Origin: Candidatus Accumulibacter necessarius
GTDB taxonomy: Bacteria > Pseudomonadota > Gammaproteobacteria > Burkholderiales > Rhodocyclaceae
Length of the DNA stretch: 64,000 bases
Reading direction: 5' to 3'
Assembly: GCA_017302435.1 (NCBI GenBank)
Contig: JAFLDL010000009.1
Span: 1 to 64,000, forward strand
Shown: positions 46,063 through 54,760 of the stretch, in pieces
Position numbering within the stretch: the stretch's first letter is position 1
Layout: the number at the start of each line of letters is the position of its first letter
The notes under the pieces: model-generated
The model's database searches: none
The model's input: the letters and a program-made list of their open reading frames with translations, nothing else
Told to the model about the DNA's origin: nothing
Position numbers and translations under genes: made by a program

Positions 46063-47847
46063 TCAAGGGGCAAATGCAGAGGTTGGAGATTGGTCTGAAT
46101 CGGTCTTCGTCGCTGCTGGCGCTTTCACCACCAGTACATCTTCCATGACCAAATACTGCAGGTCGGACCCGAAGAACATGTTCAGGGCATCGGTCGGTGA
46201 GCAGATCATCGGCTCGCCGCGGCGGTTGAGCGAAGTGTTGAGAACGACACCATTACCGGTCAGCTTCTCGAGTTCTACCATCAGATCATAATAGCGTGGG
46301 TTGAACTCGCGCTGCAGCACCTGCGCGCGCGATGTCCCGTCCTCGTGCACCACTTCGGGAACGCGTTCCTTCCAGCCTTTGGCTACCTTGAAGGTGAAGG
46401 TCATGAAGGGCGCCGGATGTTCGCTGCCCAGCATCTGTGGTCCGACAGTGTCGAGCATGCTGGGGCAGAAGGGGCGCCAGCGTTCGCGGAACTTGATCTG
46501 GGCATTGATTCGGTCGGCGACGCCGGGGGCACTCGGGCAACCGAGGATCGAACGTCCGCCAAGGGCCCGCGGGCCAAACTCCATTCGCCCCTGAAACCAG
46601 GCCACCGGCTGCCCGTCGGCGAGCAGTCGGGCAATGTGCTGCGGCACGTCGCTCAACCGTTGCCATGCAGGCCGCGCCGGATGGCGAGCACAGGCGGCGA
46701 CGACGTCTTCGTTGCTGTACGCGGGGCCCAGGTAGACATGCTCCATCTTCTCAACTGCAACGCCCCGCTGTACGGACACATAGGCCGCGGCACCGACAGC
46801 GGTGCCGGCGTCGCCCGAGGCAGGCTGAACGAAGAGTTCGCGGACGTCCGAACGGGCAATGATCTTCTGGTTGAGCTTGACGTTCAATGCGCCGCCACCC
46901 GAAAAGGCAAGTCGGCCGGTCTCCCGCAGAATCTCTCCCAGGTAATGCTCGATCATCCGAAGGGAGAGGTCCTCGAAGAGCTTCTGCATGCTTGCTGCGT
47001 AGTGGATGTAGGGGTCGTCGGCGATGTCTCCCGAACGTTTGGGACCCAGCCATTCGACCAGCTTGGGCGAAAAGTAGTAGCCCTTGCCGTTCTCCTTGTA
47101 ACGACGGAAGCCGATCACGTTGGCATAGGCGGTGTTGACCGTCAGCTCGCCATCCTCGAACTTCGCCAGGCGCGAGAAATCGTATCGGTCAGGATCGCCG
47201 TAAGGCGCCATGCCCATTACCTTGTACTCGCCGTCGAGCATCTCGAAACCGAGATACTCGGTCAGAGCGCCATACAGGCCGCCCAACGAATCGGGATCGT
47301 AGAATTCCTTGAGCTTGTGGATCCTGCCGTTCTCGCCGTAGCCGAAGAAGGTGGTCGCGTATTCGCCCTTGCCGTCGATGCCGAGAATCGCCGTCTTTTC
47401 CTTGAAACCGGCGCAATGGTAAGCACTGGCGGCATGTGCGAGGTGATGCTCGACCGGCACGATGTCCGTCTTCTTCAGGTCGAAGCCAAGTTGCAGGAGG
47501 CACCACTCGATACGCTTACGGTAGCGATGGAAGCGCCGGTTGCCGGTCAGGATCGCGTCCAGTCCGCGGTCGGGAGCATACCAGTAGCGTTTCGCATAGT
47601 GCCAGCGCGCCGGTTCCGAAAGGCTGATCGGGGCAAAGGGGATAGCCACCGCGTCTACGTCCTGCGGCCTGAGGCCGGCAAACTCCAGGCAGAACTTCGC
47701 GGCCTCGTAGGGCATACGGTTCTTGGCGTGCTTGTCGCGAACGAAACGCTCCTCCTCTGCCGCTGCGACGAGCTTGCCGTCGATATAGAGCGCTGCCGAA
47801 GGATCGTGGGTCAATGCGCCGGACAGGCCGAGTAGGGTCAGTGCCAA
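46063..47847 (-). CDS. NodU/CmcH-family carbamoyltransferase
   Basis: A 594-residue O-carbamoyltransferase. The N-terminal Kae1-like domain has the metal-binding EHHLAHAASAY (His134, His138), GIDGKGEYATT and SGGGALNVKLNQ. The C-terminal carbamoyltransferase domain has FGPRALGGRSIL, FRERWRPFCPS and LNTSLNRRGEPM. Such enzymes make carbamoyl adenylate and transfer it to a hydroxyl of an antibiotic, Nod factor or glycan; the acceptor here is unknown. The start is a TTG (47847), as the family begins at this point and no ATG is available. It lies between an lpxL-like gene and the CBM21 gene on the same strand. Confidence 0.92.
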   Translation of the reverse strand: MALTLLGLSGALTHDPSAALYIDGKLVAAAEEERFVRDKHAKNRMPYEAAKFCLEFAGLRPQDVDAVAIPFAPISLSEPARWHYAKRYWYAPDRGLDAILTGNRRFHRYRKRIEWCLLQLGFDLKKTDIVPVEHHLAHAASAYHCAGFKEKTAILGIDGKGEYATTFFGYGENGRIHKLKEFYDPDSLGGLYGALTEYLGFEMLDGEYKVMGMAPYGDPDRYDFSRLAKFEDGELTVNTAYANVIGFRRYKENGKGYYFSPKLVEWLGPKRSGDIADDPYIHYAASMQKLFEDLSLRMIEHYLGEILRETGRLAFSGGGALNVKLNQKIIARSDVRELFVQPASGDAGTAVGAAAYVSVQRGVAVEKMEHVYLGPAYSNEDVVAACARHPARPAWQRLSDVPQHIARLLADGQPVAWFQGRMEFGPRALGGRSILGCPSAPGVADRINAQIKFRERWRPFCPSMLDTVGPQMLGSEHPAPFMTFTFKVAKGWKERVPEVVHEDGTSRAQVLQREFNPRYYDLMVELEKLTGNGVVLNTSLNRRGEPMICSPTDALNMFFGSDLQYLVMEDVLVVKAPAATKTDSDQSPTSAFAP

Positions 47848-47993
47848 AGTGTCGAGGTCTCAGAGGATCACATTTTCGGCCCACGGCGCGTGAAAGCGGC
47901 CGCTGACCGACGAATTCGCCAAGTATACCCGTGGCGGACCCTCTTCGGTTCCACTGCCGGAGGAAGCTGCCCGGCGATCGGCCCGGGGGAGGA

Positions 47994-48869
47994 TCAATAG
48001 GGGCGTGGCTCGCCCGCTGGCCGGGTCTTGAAACGACGATGGACCCAGTAGTACTGCTCAGGCAGGGTGCGCACGGCCGCTTCGATCCAGGCGTTCATGC
48101 GGCGGGTGTCGGCCTCGACGTCGTCGGTCGGAAAATCCTGCCATGGCTCGCCAACCGTCACGACATAGCCCTCGCCGCCGGGCAGGATGCGCGTCAGGCA
48201 GGGGACGACGGTAGCTCCGGCCAGGTGTGCCAGTCGCGACAGACCGGGAACGGTTGCCGCCAGGACACCAAAAAAAGGGACAAAAATCGAATCCTTGCGC
48301 CCGAAATCCATGTCCGGCAGGTAGTACAGCGGGCGCCCTGCCTTCATCGCCCGGATACTGGCGCGCACGCTTGCGTCACGCGACAGCAGCAGCTGATCGC
48401 CAAAACGACAACGGCCGCGTAGCAATAGGCGGTCAAAGACGGCGTTCGACTGTTCGGCGTAGATACTCGCGCTGTCGAAGCGCATGGCAATCCCGGCGCC
48501 GCCGGCGTCGAGCCCGACGAAGTGTGGCGTCAGCATCAGCACTGGCTGGCCGGCCGCGAGCAGCGTCCGCATTCGCTCTTCGCCCTCCACCCGAATCAGC
48601 CGCGACAGCCTCTCCGGACGGGCCCAGAGCAGCAGACTGCGCTCGAGCACACTGCGGCCCAGCACCCTGAAATGTGCTTTCGCCAGCAGTCGACGCTGTT
48701 CATCATCGCGTTCCGGGAAGCACAGGCGAAGATTCACCAGGACAATGTGCCGGCGCCGACGGGCAAGCAAGAAAAAGGCACTGCCGAGCGCATTACCGCA
48801 GGCCGCCAGAACGGACAAGGGCAGGAAATGCAGCAGCCAGAGCGCTGCGACGAGCAGTCGACTCAGCAC
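47994..48869 (-). CDS. LpxL/HtrB-family lysophospholipid acyltransferase
   Basis: A 291-residue lipid A late acyltransferase that adds a secondary acyl chain to Kdo-lipid A at the inner membrane. An N-terminal membrane anchor (LVAALWLLHFLPLSVLAACG) precedes the catalytic HX4D motif (HFVGLD, about residue 116) and the PDMDFGRKDSIFVPFFG block. The C-terminal EQYYWVHRRFKTRP is diagnostic. In many betaproteobacteria two such genes lie next to metK; metK is not present here. Confidence 0.92.
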   Translation of the reverse strand: MLSRLLVAALWLLHFLPLSVLAACGNALGSAFFLLARRRRHIVLVNLRLCFPERDDEQRRLLAKAHFRVLGRSVLERSLLLWARPERLSRLIRVEGEERMRTLLAAGQPVLMLTPHFVGLDAGGAGIAMRFDSASIYAEQSNAVFDRLLLRGRCRFGDQLLLSRDASVRASIRAMKAGRPLYYLPDMDFGRKDSIFVPFFGVLAATVPGLSRLAHLAGATVVPCLTRILPGGEGYVVTVGEPWQDFPTDDVEADTRRMNAWIEAAVRTLPEQYYWVHRRFKTRPAGEPRPY

Positions 48870-49254
48870 CGGCTCAGGTGGCAGCAGTCAGCCTCGCCTC
48901 GATACAGGTCTTTCATGCCAGGCAGCCTCATGCCACGGTTGGTTGGTCGGATGTTCAGGCGTCTTTGGCGCGGTATTGTACTTTCATCCAGGCGACGCCG
49001 ACGCGCTTTTCCGCATGCGCCATAGCGACACAGCGCATCCCGATGATGGTCAAGGCCGCACCGGCAGCCGTGCGGACCGCCTTGTTTGCGGGCATGCTGC
49101 AAGTCGTCAGTGCCGGCACCTTGCGCCAAGGTGTGTTGAATGGCTTTGAGCATGCCAAAGCGCTCTGCCTGGGTCGACTCTCCCTTGGCAGGGTCGCATA
49201 ATGGATGTGTATAATTAGTGTGTAAAGCAATAGATCACAAAGGGAGGGTGAGTC
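48870..49254. other. Intergenic region between lpxL-like gene and vapBC
   Basis: A minus-strand frame ending at 48955 translates to a plausible-looking tail (TAAGAALTIIGMRCVAMAHAE) but belongs to no family I recognise and runs antisense through vapB, so I do not call it. A TATAAT hexamer at 49210-49215 with two TGTGTA repeats around it (49206-49223) is the probable vapBC promoter/operator; TTGGCA at 49185-49190 could be its -35 with a long 19-bp spacer. Confidence 0.45.
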
Positions 49255-49482
49255 ATGGCTCATCGAGTCAATATCGTACTGGATGACGATGTTTGGCAAC
49301 GCTTCCAGGCCATTCCAGGTGGCGAGCGCAGTCGTTTTGTCAATGAAGTGATTTCGGTGGAACTGCTCAGGCGGCAGCAGCAGCAGGCGTGGGCAGGCAT
49401 ACAGTCCTTGCGCGGCACTCTGCCGCCAATTCCTGGGCGGAGCGAGGACTGGGTCCGGGAAGATCGGGATGCGCTGCCGTGA
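49255..49482 (+). CDS. VapB-like ribbon-helix-helix antitoxin
   Basis: A 75-residue protein opening MAHRVNIVLDDDVWQRFQAI, a CopG-type ribbon-helix-helix pattern, with ERSRFVNEVISVELLRR as the second helix. The acidic, tryptophan-containing C-terminus (SEDWVREDRD) is the likely toxin-neutralising segment. AGGGAGGGTG is a good ribosome binding site. Its stop overlaps the toxin GTG by 4 bp, the classic translational coupling of type II toxin-antitoxin pairs. Confidence 0.85.
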   Translation: MAHRVNIVLDDDVWQRFQAIPGGERSRFVNEVISVELLRRQQQQAWAGIQSLRGTLPPIPGRSEDWVREDRDALP

Positions 49483-49916
49483 ACACGGTGGTACTTGATG
49501 CATCGATACTGCTCAAATGGGTGTTGCCTGAGACGGAGGAGGATTTCATCGCTCAGGCGAATGACATTGGGGCGGCAGCTCTGACGGGCCGAGTGTGCTT
49601 GCTGGTTCCATCGCTCTGGTACTACGAAGTCGGCAATATCGTGGCGCGGAACATCCCCGACCACGCGAGTGCGGCAATGAATCATCTCAGCTCCCTTCTC
49701 GCGCCATGGACACGGGCGCCCACGCCTGAAGTCCAGACGCTGACCCTGGATTTGATGCGCAGCCACGGAGTGACTTTCTACGATGCCAGCTACCACGCTC
49801 TGGCAATCGCCAGTCGCGGCGTGCTGATCACAGCCGATGCACTTTATGTTCGCAAGGTGGGTGTAGGCGACAATCTCATGGCCCTCGCCGATTGGCCGCC
49901 ACACGGATCCGCATAA
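49479..49916 (+). CDS. VapC-like PIN-domain toxin
   Basis: A 145-residue PIN-domain ribonuclease toxin. The four acidic positions are visible: Asp in VVLDASILLKW, Glu in SLWYYEVGN, Asp in VTFYDASYHALA and Asp in ITADALYVRK. The GTG start at 49479 overlaps the antitoxin stop; an open frame extends upstream but only as a shadow of vapB. VapC toxins cleave tRNA or rRNA; the target of this one is unknown. Confidence 0.9.
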   Translation: MNTVVLDASILLKWVLPETEEDFIAQANDIGAAALTGRVCLLVPSLWYYEVGNIVARNIPDHASAAMNHLSSLLAPWTRAPTPEVQTLTLDLMRSHGVTFYDASYHALAIASRGVLITADALYVRKVGVGDNLMALADWPPHGSA

Positions 49917-49944
49917 GGAACTGGCGCCGTGAAGCCGATCAACG

Positions 49945-50056
49945 ATGCCTGAACTGCTGCCGCCACTGTTTCCGACACCGCTCAAAGAGACGCCTGTCGA
50001 TCCTCTATGTCGAATGCGGCCATCTCGACGTACCCGACGGCGCATTCATCGTGGAG
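49945..50056 (+). pseudogene. Frameshifted N-terminal remnant of type I-E cas1
   Basis: The ATG at 49945 reads MPELLPPLFPTPLKE. After a frame change near 49988 the adjacent frame reads RLSILYVECGHLDVPDGAF, then IVE. The joined sequence matches the well-known N-terminus of type I-E Cas1 (PLK-D/E-R-S-IF-Y/L-G-xIDV-DGAF-V) as found in E. coli. The nucleotide-level homology ends near 50056; the catalytic core is absent. No other cas gene or CRISPR array is in the window. This is a relic of a lost or displaced adaptation module (my recognition is from memory of the Cas1 sequence). Confidence 0.65.
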
Positions 50057-50359
50057 ACCACGATACCAAAGAGCCAGAGGTGCTGGCTGCGCAAGGCATT
50101 GCGCCAGCAGTGCCCAAGCTGACCCTGCGTAGCGGCGATGGCAAGCTGGTTAAGATCTCCCAGACCCTGCTCGATGAAGGCCCGGCAGGGCTCTGGACCG
50201 CTAACGTCGCTCAGTGATTGACTGTGCTCTAGTGGGCTCCGGAGGACCTGGACATTCAGGGCCGGGTGATGCTCCCGTGGGCACTTCTCGCTGGCGGCTG
50301 AGCAATTCCCTGCCAATCGACGGTGGCGTCCGAAGTCGACGCCAGCCCTGCCGATTCCG
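50057..50359. other. Remnant DNA between the cas1 fragment and hom
   Basis: One frame continues to a stop at 50217 with the segment LTLRSGDGKLVKISQTLLDE, which looks like a genuine protein C-terminus joined out of frame to the cas1 relic, but I cannot name it. The rest to 50359 has no gene. thrC, which usually follows hom, is not present. Confidence 0.4.
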
Positions 50360-51670
50360 TTAGAGGAGGTCTTCCAGCCGCAAGCGAATGATCCTGCCCT
50401 TGACCGCTGCCAGTGCCTCGATGCCGGCAATCGCGGTGTCGATATTCCGTTCACGCGTCTTGTGGGTGAGCATGATGATGTCGGTCTGCTCTTCGCCCTC
50501 GCCCGGCTCTCGCTGGATCATGGCGACGATCGAGATGCCATCGTCGGCGAGGATACGCGTCACGTCGGCGAGCACGCCCGGCCGGTCTTCGACGCGCAGG
50601 CGCAGGTAGTAGCTGCTGACGACGTCGGCGATCGGCAGAATGGCCAGATCGAGCATTGCGTCGGGCTGAAAGGCCAGATGCGGGACGCGGTGCTCGGGAT
50701 CGGCGGTGTGCATGCGCGTCACATCGACCAGATCGGCGATCACCGCCGAGGCGGTGGGCTCGGCGCCGGCGCCCTTGCCGTAGTACAGCGTGGCGCCGAC
50801 CGCGTCGCCCTTGACCAGTACTGCGTTCATCGCCCCTTCGACGTTGGCGATCAGCCGTTTGGCGGGAATCAGCGTCGGATGCACGCGCAACTCGACGCCC
50901 TCCGGGGTGCGCTTGGTGATACCGAGCAGCTTGATACGGTAACCGAGTTGTTCGGCGTACCTGATGTCGGCGGCGTCGAGCTGGCTGATGCCCTCGATGT
51001 ACGCCTGGTCGAAGCTCATCGAGTTGCCAAAAGCGATGGCCGACATGATCGAGAGCTTGTGCGCGGCGTCCACCCCTTCGATGTCGAAGGTCGGATCGGC
51101 CTCCGCGTAGCCGAGTCGTTGCGCTTCCGTGAGCACCGCTGCAAAAGACAACCCCTTGTCGCGCATCTCGGAGAGAATGAAGTTGGTCGTGCCGTTGATG
51201 ATGCCGGCAATCCATTCGATACGGTTGGCGGTGAGGCCCTCGCGCAGCGCCTTGATGATCGGAATGCCGCCGGCGACGGCGGCTTCGAAAGCGACCATCA
51301 CGCCTTTTTCCTGCGCGGCGGCAAAAATCTCGTTGCCATGCTTGGCCAGCAAGGCCTTGTTGGCGGTCACCACGTGCTTGCCATTGGCGATCGCGTGCAG
51401 CACTAGCTCCCTGGCAACGCCATAGCCGCCGATCAGTTCGACGACGATGTCGACTTCCGGGTCGCTGACCACGGCAAAAGCATCGTCGGTAACCCGACAG
51501 CTACCCCCAGTCAGTTGGCGCGTGCGTTCGAGGTCCCGGTCGGCAACGATGCTGACCTGAATGGGACGACCAGCGCGGCGGGTGATTTCTTCGGCATTGC
51601 GCTTGAGTACGGCGTAGGTGCCGCCACCGACGGTGCCGATGCCAAGCAGTCCAACGTTGATGGGTTTCAT
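50360..51670 (-). CDS. hom: Homoserine dehydrogenase
   Basis: A 436-residue enzyme reducing aspartate semialdehyde to homoserine for threonine and methionine synthesis. The N-terminal Rossmann motif GLLGIGTVGGGTY, the catalytic core GIINGTTNFILSEM ... EADPTFDIEGVDAAHKL, and a C-terminal ACT domain (RVEDRPGVLADVTRILAD) for threonine feedback are present. It follows two aminotransferase genes on the same strand. thrC, normally next in betaproteobacteria, is replaced by the accessory stretch with vapBC and the cas1 relic. Confidence 0.97.
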   Translation of the reverse strand: MKPINVGLLGIGTVGGGTYAVLKRNAEEITRRAGRPIQVSIVADRDLERTRQLTGGSCRVTDDAFAVVSDPEVDIVVELIGGYGVARELVLHAIANGKHVVTANKALLAKHGNEIFAAAQEKGVMVAFEAAVAGGIPIIKALREGLTANRIEWIAGIINGTTNFILSEMRDKGLSFAAVLTEAQRLGYAEADPTFDIEGVDAAHKLSIMSAIAFGNSMSFDQAYIEGISQLDAADIRYAEQLGYRIKLLGITKRTPEGVELRVHPTLIPAKRLIANVEGAMNAVLVKGDAVGATLYYGKGAGAEPTASAVIADLVDVTRMHTADPEHRVPHLAFQPDAMLDLAILPIADVVSSYYLRLRVEDRPGVLADVTRILADDGISIVAMIQREPGEGEEQTDIIMLTHKTRERNIDTAIAGIEALAAVKGRIIRLRLEDLL

Positions 51671-51736
51671 AGAGCAGTCAGGGAGGGTGAGTAGAGAAAA
51701 CGACCGCAGACCAGGCGAGCGGTGGACTCCCCGCAG

Positions 51737-52969
51737 CTACGCCGAGGTTCCGGCGCGCCTGCGATAAGCGGCAAGAAAACGCGCGATGCGGGCAATGGCG
51801 TCGCGCAGATCGTCTTCATAGGGCAGGAAGACGAGGCGGAAATGATCAGGTGCTGGCCAGTTGAAGCCGCTGCCCTGGACCAGCAGTACGCGCTCTTCCT
51901 GCAGCAGTTCGGCAATGAAGTCCTGGTCATTGTCGATCGGATAGATCTCGGGATCGAGCCGCGGAAACATGTAAAGCGCCGCTTTCGGCTTGACGCAACT
52001 GACCCCGGGGATGGCGGTGATCAGGGCATGTGCCAGGTCGCGCTGGCGGCACATGCGGCCACCCGGCGCGACCAGGTCGTCGATGCTCTGATAGCCGCCA
52101 AGCGCGGTCTGAATCGCGTGCTGCGCCGGCACGTTGGCGCACAGTCGCATCGAGGCGAGCATGTCGAGGCCCTCGATATAGTCGCGCGCCTCGCGCAGGT
52201 CGCCGGAAACGACCATCCAGCCGGCACGATAACCGCAGGAGCGGTAGTTCTTCGAAAGGCCGTTGAAGGTCACCGTCAGCACGTCCTCCGACAGTGAGGC
52301 GATCGCCGTATGCGTGGCGCCGTCGTAGAGCACCTTGTCGTACACCTCGTCGGCGTAGATGATCAGGTCGTGTTCGCGCGCGATGGCGACCAGGTCGCGC
52401 AGCACGCTCTCCGGATACAGCGCACCGGTCGGGTTGTTCGGGTTGATCACCACCAAGGCGCGGGTTCTTGGCGTAATCCTGGCTCTCAGGTCGTCGAGGT
52501 CGGGCAGCCACTCGTTCCCTTCGTCACAGAGGTAGTGACACGGCGTACCGCTCGACAGGCTCACGGCAGCCGTCCATAAAGGATAGTCGGGCGCCGGTAC
52601 CAGCACTTCGTCGCCGGCATTGAGGAGGGCGTTCATCGCCATCACGATCAGCTCCGATACGCCATTGCCGATGTAGATGTCCTCGAGCGTCACCCCCTTG
52701 ATGTGCTTCTGCTGCGTGTAATGCATGACCGCCTTGCGCGCCGAGAAGATGCCCTTCGAATCCGAATAACCCGCCGCATTCGGCAGGTTGCGGATCATGT
52801 CGAGCTGGATCTCCTCGGGCGCCTCGAAGCCAAAAGCGGCGAGGTTGCCGATGTTCAGCTTGATGATGTGGTGACCGTCGTCCTCCATCTGCCTGGCCTT
52901 CTGCAGCACGGCGCCGCGGATGTCGTAGCAGACGTTGTCGAGCTTGTTCGATTTGAGTACCGTTTTCAT
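51737..52969 (-). CDS. AlaA-like PLP-dependent aminotransferase
   Basis: A 410-residue fold-type I class I/II aminotransferase. It starts KSNKLDNVCYDIRGAVLQKA and has NPNNPTGALYP, the DEVYDK segment and the PLP lysine in FNGLSKNYRSCGYRAGWM. The sequence closely follows E. coli AlaA, a glutamate-pyruvate transaminase. It lies 9 bp downstream of alaC, so both alanine-forming enzymes are co-transcribed with hom. Confidence 0.9.
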   Translation of the reverse strand: MKTVLKSNKLDNVCYDIRGAVLQKARQMEDDGHHIIKLNIGNLAAFGFEAPEEIQLDMIRNLPNAAGYSDSKGIFSARKAVMHYTQQKHIKGVTLEDIYIGNGVSELIVMAMNALLNAGDEVLVPAPDYPLWTAAVSLSSGTPCHYLCDEGNEWLPDLDDLRARITPRTRALVVINPNNPTGALYPESVLRDLVAIAREHDLIIYADEVYDKVLYDGATHTAIASLSEDVLTVTFNGLSKNYRSCGYRAGWMVVSGDLREARDYIEGLDMLASMRLCANVPAQHAIQTALGGYQSIDDLVAPGGRMCRQRDLAHALITAIPGVSCVKPKAALYMFPRLDPEIYPIDNDQDFIAELLQEERVLLVQGSGFNWPAPDHFRLVFLPYEDDLRDAIARIARFLAAYRRRAGTSA

Positions 52970-52978
52970 CGTCCTGGC

Positions 52979-54163
52979 CTAGAGCAGGCCGTCCTTCCTG
53001 AACATGTCCTTGATGCCGCGAACGGCCTGGCGTGTGCGCTCCTCGTTTTCGATCAGCGCGAAACGAACGTGATCGTCGCCATACTCGCCGAAACCGACGC
53101 CGGGCGACACGGCAACCTTTGCCTCGCCGAGCAGCTTCTTGGCGAATTCGAGCGAGCCCATCTGCTGGTAAGCTGCGGGAATCTTCGCCCAGATGTACAT
53201 CGAGGCCCTGGGTATTTCGACCATCCAGCCGGCTTCGTGCAGCCCTTTGGCGAGCACGTTGCGACGGCCCTGATAGAGCTGGCGAACTTCCTCGACGCAG
53301 TCCTGCGGACCGTCGAGGGCGATCACCGAAGCGACCTGGATCGGCGTGAAGGTGCCGTAGTCGTGATAGCTCTTGATGCGCACCAGCGCGTTGCACAGTT
53401 CCTGGTTGCCGACCATATAGCCGACCCGCCAACCGGCCATGCTGTAGCTCTTCGACATGGTGAAGAACTCCACGGCGATCTCGCGCGCGCCGGGAACCTG
53501 CATGATCGAAGGTGCCTGGTAGCCATCGAAGACGATATCGGCGTAAGCGAGATCATGGACCACGAGGATGTCGTGCTGCCGGGCCAAGGCGATGATGCGC
53601 TCGAAAAACTCGAGGTCTACACAGCGCGCGGTCGGATTGCTCGGAAAACCGAGAATCATCATTTTTGGCTTCGGAATCGACTCGCGGATGGCCCGCTGAA
53701 CCTCCTCGATAAAGTCGACATCCGGCGTCATGCGTACCGAGCGAATGTCGGCGCCGGCGATGATCGCTCCATAGATATGGATCGGGTACGACGGGTTGGG
53801 CACCAGAACCGTATCACCACGGTCCAGCGTGGCGAGCATCAGATGCGCGAGACCTTCCTTCGAGCCGATGGTCACCACCGCCTCGGTCTCCGGGTCGAAG
53901 CTGACGTCATAGCGTCGCCGATACCAGTCGCAAATCGCCCGGCGGAGGCGCGGAATACCTTTGGAGATCGAGTAGCCATGCGTGTTCTCACGCAGCGCCG
54001 CCTCGACCAGCTTGTCGGTGATGTGCTGCGGCGTCGGACCATCGGGGTTGCCCATGCTCATGTCGATGATGTCCTCGCCGCGCCGGCGTGCGGCCATCTT
54101 CAGCTCGGCGGTGATGCTGAAGACGTAGGGTGGCAAACGTTCGATGCGGGGAAAGTCTCTCAT
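52979..54163 (-). CDS. alaC: Alanine transaminase AlaC
   Basis: A 394-residue PLP enzyme of the AlaC group making alanine from pyruvate and glutamate. It has [15 protein letters not shown] as N-terminus, the MGNPDGPTP motif, [11 protein letters not shown], the aspartate in [13 protein letters not shown] and the PLP lysine in [17 protein letters not shown]. The ATG at 54163 is chosen; upstream in-frame codons lack family similarity. It heads the alaC-alaA-hom group, the order commonly found in betaproteobacteria. Confidence 0.93.
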   Translation of the reverse strand: MRDFPRIERLPPYVFSITAELKMAARRRGEDIIDMSMGNPDGPTPQHITDKLVEAALRENTHGYSISKGIPRLRRAICDWYRRRYDVSFDPETEAVVTIGSKEGLAHLMLATLDRGDTVLVPNPSYPIHIYGAIIAGADIRSVRMTPDVDFIEEVQRAIRESIPKPKMMILGFPSNPTARCVDLEFFERIIALARQHDILVVHDLAYADIVFDGYQAPSIMQVPGAREIAVEFFTMSKSYSMAGWRVGYMVGNQELCNALVRIKSYHDYGTFTPIQVASVIALDGPQDCVEEVRQLYQGRRNVLAKGLHEAGWMVEIPRASMYIWAKIPAAYQQMGSLEFAKKLLGEAKVAVSPGVGFGEYGDDHVRFALIENEERTRQAVRGIKDMFRKDGLL

Positions 54164-54293
54164 GATCCAGGCTCGGGAAATGGTCAACGCTACTCGCCGC
54201 GATCGACCGTAGTTGGCACAACGCATCGATCGACACCCGTCGCAGCGGAGCCAGCAGTCGCTGTCACCCTCTGAACGCGATTGGCAAAAAAGC

Positions 54294-54299
54294 TATAAT
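54294..54299 (+). promoter_or_regulatory. -10 hexamer upstream of the Mth938-like gene
   Basis: A perfect TATAAT 32 bp before the ATG at 54332; no convincing -35 at the correct distance. Confidence 0.45.
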
Positions 54300-54331
54300 C
54301 GTACTTCAACGCAATGTGCACCGCAATTTTC

Positions 54332-54703
54332 ATGAAACTGCAGCTCGACAAGACCGATGGTTTGAACACCTTCACCGCTTACGGTGAGGGCTACGTCTGC
54401 GTCAATGGTGTCCGTCACAACTGCAATCTGGCCGTGTTGCCCGATCGCCTGCTACCGAACTGGACAAAGGCGACCTTCGAAACACTGAGCGTTGCCGACC
54501 TCGAAGTTCTCGCCGCACTCGATGCCGAGATCATCCTGCTCGGCACCGGCAACCGCCTGCGCTTCCCGGCCCCGAACCTTCTGCGACCGCTGGCTCGCGC
54601 GCAGAAGGGGCTCGAAGTGATGGATCTGCCGGCCGCCTGCCGCACCTACAACGTCTTGATGGGTGAAGGCCGCAAGGTCGCCGTCGGCCTCCTCCTTGTC
54701 TGA
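54332..54703 (+). CDS. Mth938-like (DUF498/NDUFAF3-type) domain protein
   Basis: A 123-residue protein of the Mth938/Xcc1710 family, with a central LDAEIILLGTGNRLRFP and a later GLEVMDLPAACRTYNVLMGEGRKV. Eukaryotic relatives (NDUFAF3) help assemble respiratory complex I; the bacterial role is unknown. The ATG at 54332 (MKLQLDKTDGLNTFTAYGEG) is preferred over one at 54314. The deacetylase gene follows after 57 bp. Confidence 0.85.
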   Translation: MKLQLDKTDGLNTFTAYGEGYVCVNGVRHNCNLAVLPDRLLPNWTKATFETLSVADLEVLAALDAEIILLGTGNRLRFPAPNLLRPLARAQKGLEVMDLPAACRTYNVLMGEGRKVAVGLLLV

Positions 54704-54760
54704 CTGCTGTCCGCAGTCGACGGCTTCTTCCGCCCCCACTCAGCCACGGCTTCCCCTCCG

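Noticed and set aside
46345-47835. 496-codon open frame on the plus strand
   Set aside because: It is exactly antisense to the clearly real carbamoyltransferase gene; the translation has no family features. Long antisense frames are expected at this GC content.
49200-50360. CRISPR array beside the cas1 relic
   Set aside because: No regularly spaced direct repeats were found here or elsewhere in the window.
52703-54274. 523-codon plus-strand open frame
   Set aside because: Antisense to alaA and alaC, which have intact PLP-enzyme motifs.
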